Shown: piece by piece, positions 6,608 through 14,474 of the stretch
Layout of the letters: every line of letters begins with the position of its first letter
Position numbering within the stretch: the first letter of the stretch is position 1
NCBI GenBank assembly: GCA_031278075.1
Contig: JAITLE010000114.1
Span: 1-18,468 of the forward strand
From: Bifidobacteriaceae bacterium
Lineage (GTDB): Bacteria; Actinomycetota; Actinomycetes; Actinomycetales; WQXJ01
Direction: 5' to 3'
DNA: 18,468 nucleotides
Notes under the pieces: generated by a model
The model's database searches: none
What the model saw: only the letters and a program-made list of their open reading frames with translations
Told to the model about the DNA's origin: nothing
Translations under genes and position numbers: made by a program

Positions 6608-6613
6608 TAGCTT
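6608..6613 (+). promoter_or_regulatory. -10-like element of the ABC operon (probably leaderless)
   Basis: TAGCTT (TANNNT) is followed by 6 nt (GGGCTG) and then the ATG at 6620. No Shine-Dalgarno is present, so a leaderless mRNA is the simplest reading. No convincing -35 lies 17 bp upstream. Confidence 0.45.
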
Positions 6614-6619
6614 GGGCTG

Positions 6620-7366
6620 ATGCGTCAAGACAGCATCGCGGTGGCCGCCCGCGGCCTGACCAAGGTTTACGGCCAGGGCGAAGCCCGTGTCTCCGCTCTT
6701 GGCGGGGTCGACCTCGACTTCAGGCGAGCCCGGTTCACGGCGATCATGGGCCCTTCCGGGTCAGGCAAGTCGACCCTGCTGAACATCCTGGCCGGCCTGG
6801 ACGCCCCGACAGCTGGATCCGTCCAAGTGGACGGCCGTGACATCTGGTCGCTGGGCGACGCGGCCCGCACCAAGTGGCGCCGCGAACACGTCGGGTTCGT
6901 CTTCCAGGCGTTCAACCTGCTGCCCATGCTGACCGCCGAGCAAAACATCTTGTTGCCGCTCGAATTGGCCGGCGCCAAACCCGACCAGGAGTGGTGGGAC
7001 GCCGTGATCGCCACCATGGCGTTGGCCGACCGCCTGGCGCACCGCCCGGCGGAGCTGTCCGGCGGCCAGCAGCAGCGTGTCGCCCTGGCCCGCGCGGTGA
7101 TCACGCGCCCCGACGTGATTTTCGCCGACGAGCCGACCGGCAACCTCGACAGCCGCACCGGCGTCGAGGTCTTGAGCTTCCTGCGGCGGTCCGTCCGCGA
7201 ACTCGGGCAGACCATCGTGATGGTGACCCACGACCCGGCCGCGGCCGCCTACGCCGAGCGCGTGGTGCTGCTCGCGGACGGCGCGGTGGCCGGCGAGATC
7301 CTCCACCCCACCAGGGAGTCCGTCCTCGCCGGTCTGGACGAGCTGTCCGGCGCGCCGGTGATTTGA
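6620..7366 (+). CDS. ABC transporter ATP-binding protein, MacB/LolD type
   Basis: A 248-residue ATPase that powers the FtsX-like permease encoded next. All nucleotide-binding motifs are intact: Walker A GPSGSGKST (44-52), Q-loop in FVFQAFNLLPMLTAEQN, signature LSGGQQQRVALARA (from 146), Walker B VIFADEP (from 166) with catalytic Glu, and H-loop His204 (VTHDP). The LNILAGLDAPTAGSV and DEPTGNLDSRTG segments are typical of the LolD/MacB/FtsE-like subfamily, which drives extrusion or mechanotransmission and does not import substrates. The ATG follows a -10-like element by 6 nt. The gene ends 4 bp before the permease start, so they form one operon. The substrate is unknown; antimicrobial peptides and lipids are typical for the family. 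Confidence 0.95.
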   Translation: MRQDSIAVAARGLTKVYGQGEARVSALGGVDLDFRRARFTAIMGPSGSGKSTLLNILAGLDAPTAGSVQVDGRDIWSLGDAARTKWRREHVGFVFQAFNLLPMLTAEQNILLPLELAGAKPDQEWWDAVIATMALADRLAHRPAELSGGQQQRVALARAVITRPDVIFADEPTGNLDSRTGVEVLSFLRRSVRELGQTIVMVTHDPAAAAYAERVVLLADGAVAGEILHPTRESVLAGLDELSGAPVI

Positions 7367-7370
7367 CGAC

Positions 7371-10328
7371 ATGTTCCTCTTCTCTTTGCGTCTCATGCGC
7401 GCCTCGCTCAGCCGCCTCGTGGCCGCCGCGGTGGCGGTCGGTGTGGCGACCGCGTTCATCGTCGCCGCGATCGCCGGCGCCGAAGCGATGTCGCGCACCT
7501 TCTTGGGGATCGCCCAACAGCAATACGGCGCCGCCGATTTGGTGGTGTCGACCGGTTTTGAGACGCCGCTCAGCGCAGCAGAAGACGCCTTGATGGCCGA
7601 TGCCGTCGCCGACGCCTTCCTGCCCGTCACGCTGGTGGCGGTGGTCGAGACGGACGAAGGCGCAGCCGAGTGGACCACGTTGCGCACCGTGTCCGCCAAC
7701 CCGGAGCTCAACGGTTGGCCGGTGACGAGCGGGACCGAGCCCACCCGGCCGGCCGAGGCGTCCGTGGCGGCGTCCCTGGCGGACCGGCTCGGCTTGACGA
7801 TCGGGAGCACTGTGCGGTTCCGGACCGAGTTCGAGCGCGTCGCGCCCGCCAAGACGCCAGACAAGGCCGACGCTGTCGACCGTGCCGATCCAACCGGCTC
7901 GGCCGACCCGGCCGACGCGTCCGACCCAGCCGGCTCAACCGGCTCGGCCGACCCCGCCGGCTCAACCGGCTCAACCGGCTCAACCGGCTCGGCCGACCTG
8001 ACCGATCCGGACTCGCAAGAGTCCGTCGCCTACGAGACCGTGACCGTCACATCCCTTCTGACGGTGACCGGCGTCTACGACGACCGGCTCCCGACGTTCT
8101 GGTCACGGCCCACGGTGCAAGTGTCGCCCGCGACCCTCGGGCAGATCGGGCTGCTCGAGGCTGGCGTGATCGTGTATGGCGTCGGGGACCTGATGGTGAC
8201 CGTGGCGCCAGGGGCCGAGGCCATCGACGGCATCGCCGACCAGGTGGGCTGGCAACTCGCGGAGGTGTGGCGCGACCAGGTCGACCCGGAGCAGTGCCCG
8301 GACGGCATCGTGCACGTGGAAGACACGGCCGAGCCGGACGCGTGCGCTCTGCTGGTGCGCGGCGCCGACACCGCCGCGCAAGCTCGGGCGGCCGCTTGGG
8401 TGGGGCGAGCGGACGCGGTGCGCGCCGTGGGCCTCGTGGCGGCGCTGCTCTCGCTGCTGGTCGCGGGCCTCGTGATCGCGAACACCTTCCAGGTGATGAT
8501 CGCGGGGCGGACGCGGACTTTGGCGCTGCTGCGTTCGGTGGGCGCGACGCGCGCCCAAGTCCGCGCCTCGGTGATGGTCGAAGCGCTGGCGACCGGACTC
8601 GGCGCGGCCGTGCTGGGCGTCGCAACGGGTTGGGCGCTGATCGCCGTCGCGATCGCGGCCGCGGCGCGGCTCTACCCCGCGATCCCGCTGCCGGAGACCG
8701 TGCCGCTGTCCCCATGGGTGGCGCTCGGGGCGGTCGGCGTGGGGACGGCCGCCACCTGGATGGCGGCGCTGGCGCCCGCGCAGCTCGCGACGCGGGTCAC
8801 GCCGGTCGAGGCGCTCAGACCGGTGGGAGCGCCCACTTTGGCGCAACCTCCCGCCAAGGTCAGGCTGAGGTGGGCGGCGGCGTTGGCGTGCCTCGGCGTG
8901 GCGGGGGTCGTCTGGGGCATGGTGCTGACCAACGACGACGTCACGCTGTTCAGCGACTCGCGCCTGCAATTCTTCGCCGGGGTCGGAACCGGCGTGGTGG
9001 GAGGCGGCCTGATCGCGCTTGGCGTGGTCCTCAGCGCCGTGTTCTGGGCGCCGCATGTGACAGCGGCCGTGGCACGGCCCATCGCGCGGATCGGCGGCGC
9101 CACCCGGATCGCTGCCGGCAACCTCTCCCGCAACCCGAGGCGCACCGCGGCCACCGTGACGTCGCTGTTGATCGGGGTGACGTTGGTGACCGGCATGATC
9201 GTGACCGCGGCCTGTCTCGAGGCGGCTCTCGACCGCCGCATCGGGGTGAACACCCCGGTAGACCTGACGGTGGGGAGGGTGCGGTCCGAGTGGCGCTCCG
9301 CCGAGGAGTCGGACTTCGCCTCGCTGAACGCCGAAGACGCCGAGTTGGCCGATGCCGAGTTGCCGGCCGAACTGGTGTCCCGAGTGGAGCAGATCGACGG
9401 CGTGGCGGCGGCCGCGGTGCTGGGCTCGACCTGGCTGGCGGTGTCGGATGGCGCCGGGGAGACGGAGTATTACCGGATCGCGGTGGCCGACGCGGCGGCG
9501 GTGCTGGAGGCCTCCAACATCCCAGACTTGGCGCTTGCCATGCGGCCCGGGACCATTTTGGTGTCCGGCTGGATGGGGCAGGCGATTCTGGAATTGGGTG
9601 GCGACACGCGCCGCCAGGGCGGGGCCGGCGGCGATGTGACCACTTTGACGGCCTGGGCCGAAGGCGCGTCGCCCCAGGATGTCGAGTTCGTCAGGGTCGA
9701 CACGCTGGACACCATGGACGTCGGCATGATCGCCGATGTGGCGACGCTGCGGCAGCTCGGCGGAGAGGCGGCGCCAGCCGCGATCTGGGTGCGGGTCGCG
9801 GGCGGCGCCGACCCGGTGCGCGTCCAAGACGAGATCCTCGACGCGGCGGACGCCGCGCCGGGCGAGGAGCCCTACCCGGTCTTCGGCGAAGCGGTGCAGC
9901 GCGCCCAGCGGCACAAGGCGGTCGACACCGTGCTGCTGATCGGGTTGGCCCTGCTGGCCGTCTCGGTGTTGGTGGCCGTGATCGGTGTGAGCAACACTTT
10001 GACCCTGTCCGTGATCGAGCGTCGCCGCGAGATCGCGATCCTGCGGGCCCTCGGGTTGACCCGCAGCCGGACCCGTTGGATGCTCGCGGTCGAGGGCGCG
10101 GTGATCGCCGGGGTGGCCGGGTTGGCGGGGACGGCCCTCGGCATCGGCTTCGCGTTTGTGGCAGCCGATCTGGTGCTGGGGCCGGCGCAAGAATACTTCG
10201 GCGCGATCCCCTGGGTCAGGGTCGGCGCCGTGTTCGCGGTCACCATCGTCACCGGGTTCTTGGCCTCTGTGATCCCGGGCCGCCGCGCGGCCCGGACGCC
10301 TCCGTCGCAGGCCCTCGCCGCTCTCTGA
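7371..10328 (+). CDS. FtsX-like (MacB-type) ABC transporter permease
   Basis: A 985-residue permease with two FtsX-like halves. One N-terminal membrane helix (about 12-35, LVAAAVAVGVATAFIVAAIA) is followed by an extracytoplasmic domain up to about 345. The first FtsX core (VAALLSLLVAGLVIANTFQV, then LALLRSVGATRAQVRASVMV) covers about 350-470, with further helices at about 500-560. The second half starts near 582 (GNLSRNPRRTAATVTSLLIG), has its own outer domain, and ends with VLVAVIGVSNTLTLSVIERR, EIAILRALGLTRSR and closing helices. The 'RRREIAILRALGLTR' segment is the coupling helix that contacts the ATPase. Residues about 172-211 are a Thr/Gly/Ser/Ala/Asp-Pro low-complexity insertion encoded by 9-bp repeats. 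The family exports or mechanically transmits across the membrane; cargo is unknown. Confidence 0.93.
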   Translation: MFLFSLRLMRASLSRLVAAAVAVGVATAFIVAAIAGAEAMSRTFLGIAQQQYGAADLVVSTGFETPLSAAEDALMADAVADAFLPVTLVAVVETDEGAAEWTTLRTVSANPELNGWPVTSGTEPTRPAEASVAASLADRLGLTIGSTVRFRTEFERVAPAKTPDKADAVDRADPTGSADPADASDPAGSTGSADPAGSTGSTGSTGSADLTDPDSQESVAYETVTVTSLLTVTGVYDDRLPTFWSRPTVQVSPATLGQIGLLEAGVIVYGVGDLMVTVAPGAEAIDGIADQVGWQLAEVWRDQVDPEQCPDGIVHVEDTAEPDACALLVRGADTAAQARAAAWVGRADAVRAVGLVAALLSLLVAGLVIANTFQVMIAGRTRTLALLRSVGATRAQVRASVMVEALATGLGAAVLGVATGWALIAVAIAAAARLYPAIPLPETVPLSPWVALGAVGVGTAATWMAALAPAQLATRVTPVEALRPVGAPTLAQPPAKVRLRWAAALACLGVAGVVWGMVLTNDDVTLFSDSRLQFFAGVGTGVVGGGLIALGVVLSAVFWAPHVTAAVARPIARIGGATRIAAGNLSRNPRRTAATVTSLLIGVTLVTGMIVTAACLEAALDRRIGVNTPVDLTVGRVRSEWRSAEESDFASLNAEDAELADAELPAELVSRVEQIDGVAAAAVLGSTWLAVSDGAGETEYYRIAVADAAAVLEASNIPDLALAMRPGTILVSGWMGQAILELGGDTRRQGGAGGDVTTLTAWAEGASPQDVEFVRVDTLDTMDVGMIADVATLRQLGGEAAPAAIWVRVAGGADPVRVQDEILDAADAAPGEEPYPVFGEAVQRAQRHKAVDTVLLIGLALLAVSVLVAVIGVSNTLTLSVIERRREIAILRALGLTRSRTRWMLAVEGAVIAGVAGLAGTALGIGFAFVAADLVLGPAQEYFGAIPWVRVGAVFAVTIVTGFLASVIPGRRAARTPPSQALAAL
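7885..8001 (+). repeat. 9-bp in-frame tandem repeats inside the permease gene
   Basis: Thirteen consecutive 9-bp blocks start CCG; the common forms are CCGGCTCAA, CCGGCTCGG and CCGACCCNN. They encode Thr-Gly-Ser and Ala-Asp-Pro triplets in the extracytoplasmic domain. The period is a multiple of three, so gain or loss of a unit would change loop length without breaking the frame. Confidence 0.85.
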
Positions 10329-10400
10329 ACATCTCGCGCCCGTCCACAGGCGTCGGCTTTATCCGCGGCGGCGCGCGGCGGGGCGGGCCACGGTGGTTGA

Positions 10401-13400
10401 GTGCACTTGACTCTGGATCTCGCCGACGGGCCCCGCGACTGCTGGGCCGAGGACGGCACGACCCTGCGGCAGGTGCTGACCGACCTGGGCCTCGACGCCA
10501 CGGGGCCGTTCAATCACGCCATCGACCGGCCGCTGCCCCCGGGGGCGCTCGTCGTGCGCGCCGACCCGGCCGCGCCCGCGCCGACCGCCGGCGGCTGGCG
10601 CCTGGTCGCGCTGGGCGGGCCGGACGCCGGCCGCGAACTGAACCTGCGGTCGGCGACCGCCCCGGTGCGGGCCGGCCCCACGCGGCGCGGCCGAGTCCGG
10701 TTGGCGCGGCCGCGGCCGGTTGACGCGGCGGGCGGCGCCGGGCCAGTTTGGCTGGGGCGGGTGCGCCGGACACGTTCGGGAGGGCCACGCGCCACCTGGC
10801 ACCGGCTTCTCTGGCCGCGCCGGGCCGCGCCGGCGACTCTGCTCCGCACGGCCGCTGGCGACCTGTTCGCGCTGATCAGGGAACCGGTGCCAAGCGACGG
10901 CGAGGAGACGCAGAACCTCCCCAAGCGACCTTGGCGCCAGGCGGCGGTCAGCGCGGCCACGGGGATCGCCATGGCGGGCGTCATGTTCGCGATGACCCGC
11001 AACCCGGTGTGGGCGCTCATGCCGTTGGCGGGGGTTCTGGCGACCGTCATCCCGGCGCTCGCCCGGACCCCGAAGCCGCCATGGGTGGCCGATGTCGTCG
11101 GGTTGGATCCGGCCGCTCCCTCGCCACTGGTCCCCGGAGCGGTTCTCGAGCTGATCGGCCCTCAGACCGCGGCCGCGGCGCTGGCCCGCCGTTTGATCGC
11201 GCACCGCCTGTCCGCGGGGACGGCTTCGCCGTCCATCACGGTCCCGCGCGAACCGGGTTGGGAATGGGCCCGGTTCGCGCCTGAGGCGCCGCCGCGTGGC
11301 CCGGACTTGCTAGTCGAGCGGACCGACCGGGGACTCCGGCTCACCTCCGCCGCGGATTGGCCGGCTGACGCGCCGGCTCCGGGTTGGGACGCCAGCCAGG
11401 CGGCGCCGGTCCGGTTGGTGGTGCGCGACGCGGGGCTCGGCATCGTCGCGGCACGAGGTGTGCGCGGGGAGACCAGCACGGCGGCCGGGATGGCGAGCGG
11501 TCCGCTGGAGGAACTGCTGCGGCCAGGCCCCACACCCTGTGGCCCCGCGCCCGCCGCGCCGTTCCCGCTCGACGCCGCCCAAATCGCGGCCAGCTGGGCG
11601 GCCGGGGCGATCCATCCGCTGGGGACGGCCGCGGACGGCGCCCCGGTGGTCCTCGACCTGGCCAGGGACGGGCCGCACGCGCTGGTCGCCGGCACATCCG
11701 GGTCCGGCAAATCGGAATTCTTGCGGGCCTTGATGCTGGCAGAGGCGGTGCGGACGCCACCGGACCGGCTCGGGATAGTCGGCTTGGACCACAAGGGCGG
11801 GGCCACCTTCCGGGACCTGGAGCACCTGCCGCACGTCGTCGGCGTGGCGACCGACCTGGACGCCGCCGGCACGGCGCGGGTCCTCACCTCACTCGAGGCC
11901 GAACTGGCCAACCGCGAACGTTTGCTGGAACGGCACGCGGTGGCTTCTTGGCTAGAGCTGGCGCCAACGGACCGGCCGCCGCGTCTCCTGGTGGTGGTCG
12001 ACGAGTTCAGGACGCTGCTGGAGGCCCTGCCTGAGGCCGCCGCGCGGCTGGAACGGCTCGCGGCCCAGGGGCGCTCGCTCGGCATGGGATTGCTGCTCGC
12101 CACGCAACGCCCAGCGGGCGCGGTGAGCGCCCAGCTGCGGGCCAATCTCGCCTTGCGGATCTGCTTCCGGGTGGCTGGCGAGGCGGACTCGATGGACGTG
12201 ATCGGCGGCCCGGACGCGGCGCGTGTCGACCCGGACCTGCCTGGAACCTGTGTGGTGGTGACCGCCGGCCGGCCGCCCACCACCCTCCGGGTGCGCCAGC
12301 TGCCTCCGCCCGCCAGGCGGCGGGCCACGCCCGCCACGTGGCCGGACACATGGGCTCCGCCCGCGCCGACCATCCCGACCGTGGCGGCGCTGGCTCGAGC
12401 CGTCGCCCGGGCCGCGGCAGCTGCGGGAGCGGCGCCTGCGGCCGCGCCGTGGCGCCCACCCCTGCCCGCCCAGCTCGACTGGTCCCGCCTGCCGCCAGTT
12501 CCCGCTGGGCGCGTCGCTTTGGGGCTGGCCGACATCCCTGAGCGCCAGATCCAAGAGCCGTGGACATGGGACCCGAGGACCGGTCACCTCGCGATCCTGG
12601 GCGCGCCCCGCTCGGGGCGCACAACGGCCGCGGTGACCGCGGCCGCTGCCCTGACCGCGGCCGGGATCAGGGTCCAGGCGATCAGCCATCACCCGGCCGC
12701 GTTCGCGGCGCTCACGGGGCAGCCGGCCCTCGGCTCGGTGGTGGATGTGAGAGACACCGAGCGGGTGTGCGAACTGCTCGCCGCGCTCGCGGCCGAGTTC
12801 CCGCCCGGCGGCGCGCCGGGCGTGCTGATAGTCGACGCGCCGGAGGAGGCCGAGGCCCTCGCGTTGGCGGGCGCCGGCCGGCCCCTGATCGACGCGCTCG
12901 CTCTAAGCGGACTCGCCCACGGCGCAATCCTGGCCGTTACCGGGCAGCCGAAACCCAGCCGCTGGCTGTCCCAGTTCCCACACCGCTTGGTGCTGCCTGT
13001 GGCCAGTCCCACCGACGATTTCGCTCTAGGCGTACCGCGTGATCAAGCCGGGGCGCGCCACCTGCCCGGCCGGGCCTGCCACCTGGGCGCGGGCGCCGCC
13101 GGGACCTTGCAAATCTCTGTGGTCGAGGCCGCCGGGCGCTCTGTTCGGCCCGGCGCCGGCCAGGCCGCGGCCGGCCGGTCCCGGCCCGAGTCCGCCGGCG
13201 CGCTCAGATTGCTGAGGCCACCACTGCGGGTGCTCCCGCTCCCCCAGCGTGTCACCGACGAGGACCTGCCCCCTAACGCCGCCGACGCGCCGGTGTGGAT
13301 CGGTCTGGGCGGCCCGTGCGCCACACCGCTAGGGCTCCCGGTGGAGCCTGGGCTGCCGGTCGGGATCGTCGGTCCCCACGGCTCGGGCCGGTCCACGGCT

Positions 13401-13811
13401 CTGGCGCACCTACGGCGCCGACTCGAGGCGGTCGGGCGCGACGTCCGCCCCCTGACCAGCCAAGACGGCTGGCCGGCGGTCACGGCGGCGCTCTCGGACG
13501 GCGCGATCGCGCTGGTGGACGACTTGGATTCGCTCCGCTCCCCGCCGTTCGCGCTACCAGCCACCGGCACGCTGATCGCGTCTTACACCACGGCGTCAGC
13601 CGCGGCGCTCCGACCGCCGACGCCACTGTTCCACGCGCGGCCCCGCGGCGTGGTGCTGTGGCCCAGCCAGCCCGGCAGCGGCGCCGCCTTCGGGCCGGGG
13701 CGCGCCGCCCAAGGAGCCGTCGAGCTGACCGGCGGCCGGGGGCCAGAACCACCCGGGAGGGGGCGGTTGGTCCTAGGCGGGCGCTCCTATCCTGTGCAGC
13801 TAGCCGCTTGA
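10401..13811 (+). CDS. EccC/EssC-like FtsK/SpoIIIE ATPase (type VII secretion family)
   Basis: A 1136-residue membrane motor. The N-terminus has a degenerate FHA-like start (WRLVALGGPDAGRELNL, about 65-85). Two membrane helices follow at about 181-220 (AAVSAATGIAMAGVMFAMTR; ALMPLAGVLATVIPALA). Three ATPase domains come next. Domain 1 is canonical: Walker A GTSGSGKSE at 431-439, Walker B LLVVVDEF at 529-536, then LLATQRPAGAVSAQLRANLA. Domains 2 and 3 have degenerate Walker A motifs with Arg for Lys: GAPRSGRTT (734-742) and GPHGSGRST (991-999). The order FHA, two helices, three FtsK-type ATPases is that of EssC/EccC, the motor of type VII secretion, which exports WXG100-type proteins. No WXG100, EccB/D/E or mycosin gene is in the window. 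The GTG at 10401 lies 72 bp after the permease with no clear ribosome-binding site, so the exact start is uncertain. Confidence 0.85.
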   Translation: MHLTLDLADGPRDCWAEDGTTLRQVLTDLGLDATGPFNHAIDRPLPPGALVVRADPAAPAPTAGGWRLVALGGPDAGRELNLRSATAPVRAGPTRRGRVRLARPRPVDAAGGAGPVWLGRVRRTRSGGPRATWHRLLWPRRAAPATLLRTAAGDLFALIREPVPSDGEETQNLPKRPWRQAAVSAATGIAMAGVMFAMTRNPVWALMPLAGVLATVIPALARTPKPPWVADVVGLDPAAPSPLVPGAVLELIGPQTAAAALARRLIAHRLSAGTASPSITVPREPGWEWARFAPEAPPRGPDLLVERTDRGLRLTSAADWPADAPAPGWDASQAAPVRLVVRDAGLGIVAARGVRGETSTAAGMASGPLEELLRPGPTPCGPAPAAPFPLDAAQIAASWAAGAIHPLGTAADGAPVVLDLARDGPHALVAGTSGSGKSEFLRALMLAEAVRTPPDRLGIVGLDHKGGATFRDLEHLPHVVGVATDLDAAGTARVLTSLEAELANRERLLERHAVASWLELAPTDRPPRLLVVVDEFRTLLEALPEAAARLERLAAQGRSLGMGLLLATQRPAGAVSAQLRANLALRICFRVAGEADSMDVIGGPDAARVDPDLPGTCVVVTAGRPPTTLRVRQLPPPARRRATPATWPDTWAPPAPTIPTVAALARAVARAAAAAGAAPAAAPWRPPLPAQLDWSRLPPVPAGRVALGLADIPERQIQEPWTWDPRTGHLAILGAPRSGRTTAAVTAAAALTAAGIRVQAISHHPAAFAALTGQPALGSVVDVRDTERVCELLAALAAEFPPGGAPGVLIVDAPEEAEALALAGAGRPLIDALALSGLAHGAILAVTGQPKPSRWLSQFPHRLVLPVASPTDDFALGVPRDQAGARHLPGRACHLGAGAAGTLQISVVEAAGRSVRPGAGQAAAGRSRPESAGALRLLRPPLRVLPLPQRVTDEDLPPNAADAPVWIGLGGPCATPLGLPVEPGLPVGIVGPHGSGRSTALAHLRRRLEAVGRDVRPLTSQDGWPAVTAALSDGAIALVDDLDSLRSPPFALPATGTLIASYTTASAAALRPPTPLFHARPRGVVLWPSQPGSGAAFGPGRAAQGAVELTGGRGPEPPGRGRLVLGGRSYPVQLAA

Positions 13812-13919
13812 CCGCGACCGCTGGGCAGTTCTACGGTAGGTCCCGACGAAGGCCAGTGCGGCCCGCAACCAACCAGGGACCGGGACCACGCGATCGCGCA
13901 GAAGTTCCCGCGCAGGTGC

Positions 13920-13948
13920 TTGTGCTGGTCAGAACGAAGGCCCATAAT
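13920..13948 (+). promoter_or_regulatory. Candidate whiB1 promoter (-35 TTGTGC, -10 CATAAT)
   Basis: TTGTGC at 13920-13925, a 17-bp spacer, then CATAAT at 13943-13948, the best -10 match in the 260-bp gap after the EccC-like gene. Transcription would begin near 13955 and leave a leader of about 117 nt before whiB1. Confidence 0.45.
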
Positions 13949-13949
13949 A

Positions 13950-13965
13950 TGTGGCGCAAATCACA
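13950..13965. promoter_or_regulatory. CRP/GlxR-type binding site upstream of whiB1
   Basis: TGTGGCGCAAATCACA matches TGTGA-N6-TCACA with one mismatch in the ten specified bases. In M. tuberculosis the whiB1 promoter is controlled by the cAMP receptor protein (Rv3676), so the position fits known biology. Here the site sits at the predicted start point of the upstream -10, which would suit repression from it, or at about -41 for a second start near 13999. Confidence 0.55.
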
Positions 13966-13989
13966 CGGCAGAGGTCTTGTCAAAGTGGC

Positions 13990-14008
13990 TCAGGGTGTGT
14001 GACCCTGA
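13990..14008. promoter_or_regulatory. Inverted repeat in the whiB1 leader (possible operator)
   Basis: TCAGGGT, 5 nt (GTGTG), ACCCTGA: a perfect 7-bp-arm dyad 64 bp before the whiB1 ATG. It could be a protein-binding site or a leader hairpin. Confidence 0.4.
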
Positions 14009-14058
14009 AGATCTTGAAACGAGTCGCCGCCGCGCGTCACGGAAGCAGTATCAGCTAT

Positions 14059-14065
14059 AAAGGAG
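14059..14065 (+). promoter_or_regulatory. Strong ribosome-binding site of whiB1
   Basis: AAAGGAG lies 6 nt before the ATG. It is the clearest Shine-Dalgarno in the window, in contrast to the leaderless-looking starts of several neighbours, and it fixes the whiB1 start. Confidence 0.85.
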
Positions 14066-14071
14066 TTACCA

Positions 14072-14320
14072 ATGGACTGGCGTCACGCCGCCGCGTGCCT
14101 GGACGAAGACCCAGAGCTTTTCTTCCCGATAGGCAACACCGGACCCGCGTTGTTGCAAATTGAGGAAGCGAAGACTGTGTGCGCTCGCTGCGACGTCGCC
14201 GCGTCTTGCCTCGAGTGGGCCATCAACAACAACCAGGACTCTGGTGTGTGGGGTGGCCTCTCGGAGGATGAGCGGCGATCGCTCAAGCGACGCAACGCGC
14301 GTGCCCGCCGAGCCGCCTGA
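14072..14320 (+). CDS. whiB1: WhiB1-type iron-sulfur transcription regulator
   Basis: An 82-residue Wbl protein. Four cysteines (C9, C37, C40, C46; pattern C...CxxCxxxxxC) bind a [4Fe-4S] cluster, the GVWGG turn is at 58-62, and a basic tail (RRSLKRRNARARRAA) binds DNA. The start MDWRHAAACLDEDPELFFP and the segment QDSGVWGGLSEDERRSLKRR are nearly those of M. tuberculosis WhiB1, an essential, NO-sensitive regulator that works with the primary sigma factor. It is convergent with pdtaS, the same arrangement as Rv3219/Rv3220c, which strengthens the orthology. Candidate promoter, CRP-type site, dyad and a strong Shine-Dalgarno lie upstream. Confidence 0.95.
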   Translation: MDWRHAAACLDEDPELFFPIGNTGPALLQIEEAKTVCARCDVAASCLEWAINNNQDSGVWGGLSEDERRSLKRRNARARRAA

Positions 14321-14474
14321 CCTGTGAAAACGCCGGGAAGCGAACAGGTGGGCGCCACCCCGGCCAGGTCAGCGGCTCGAGCGGCGCCTGTTGCTGCCAG
14401 CAATGCGCCCGGGCACGGCACGTCCGAGCGCGGTCATTCCCGAATAGAAATGTGTTCCAGGTCACGTTTTTGGC

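Noticed and set aside
7670..10723. Very long second reading frame (about 1000 codons) overlapping the permease, and a 695-codon antisense frame at 8103-10190
   Set aside because: Both translate to Arg/Gly/His/Pro-rich sequence without domains and are the expected shadow frames of a high-GC gene. The permease frame has clear FtsX helices and motifs.
11162..12535. 457-codon antisense frame within the EccC-like gene
   Set aside because: Ser/Arg/Ala-rich shadow of the sense gene. The sense strand has Walker motifs and membrane helices.
14320..14349. Possible terminator after whiB1 (ACCTGT ... ACAGGT)
   Set aside because: The stem is only 6 bp, with an 18-nt loop and no T-tract. Too weak to call.
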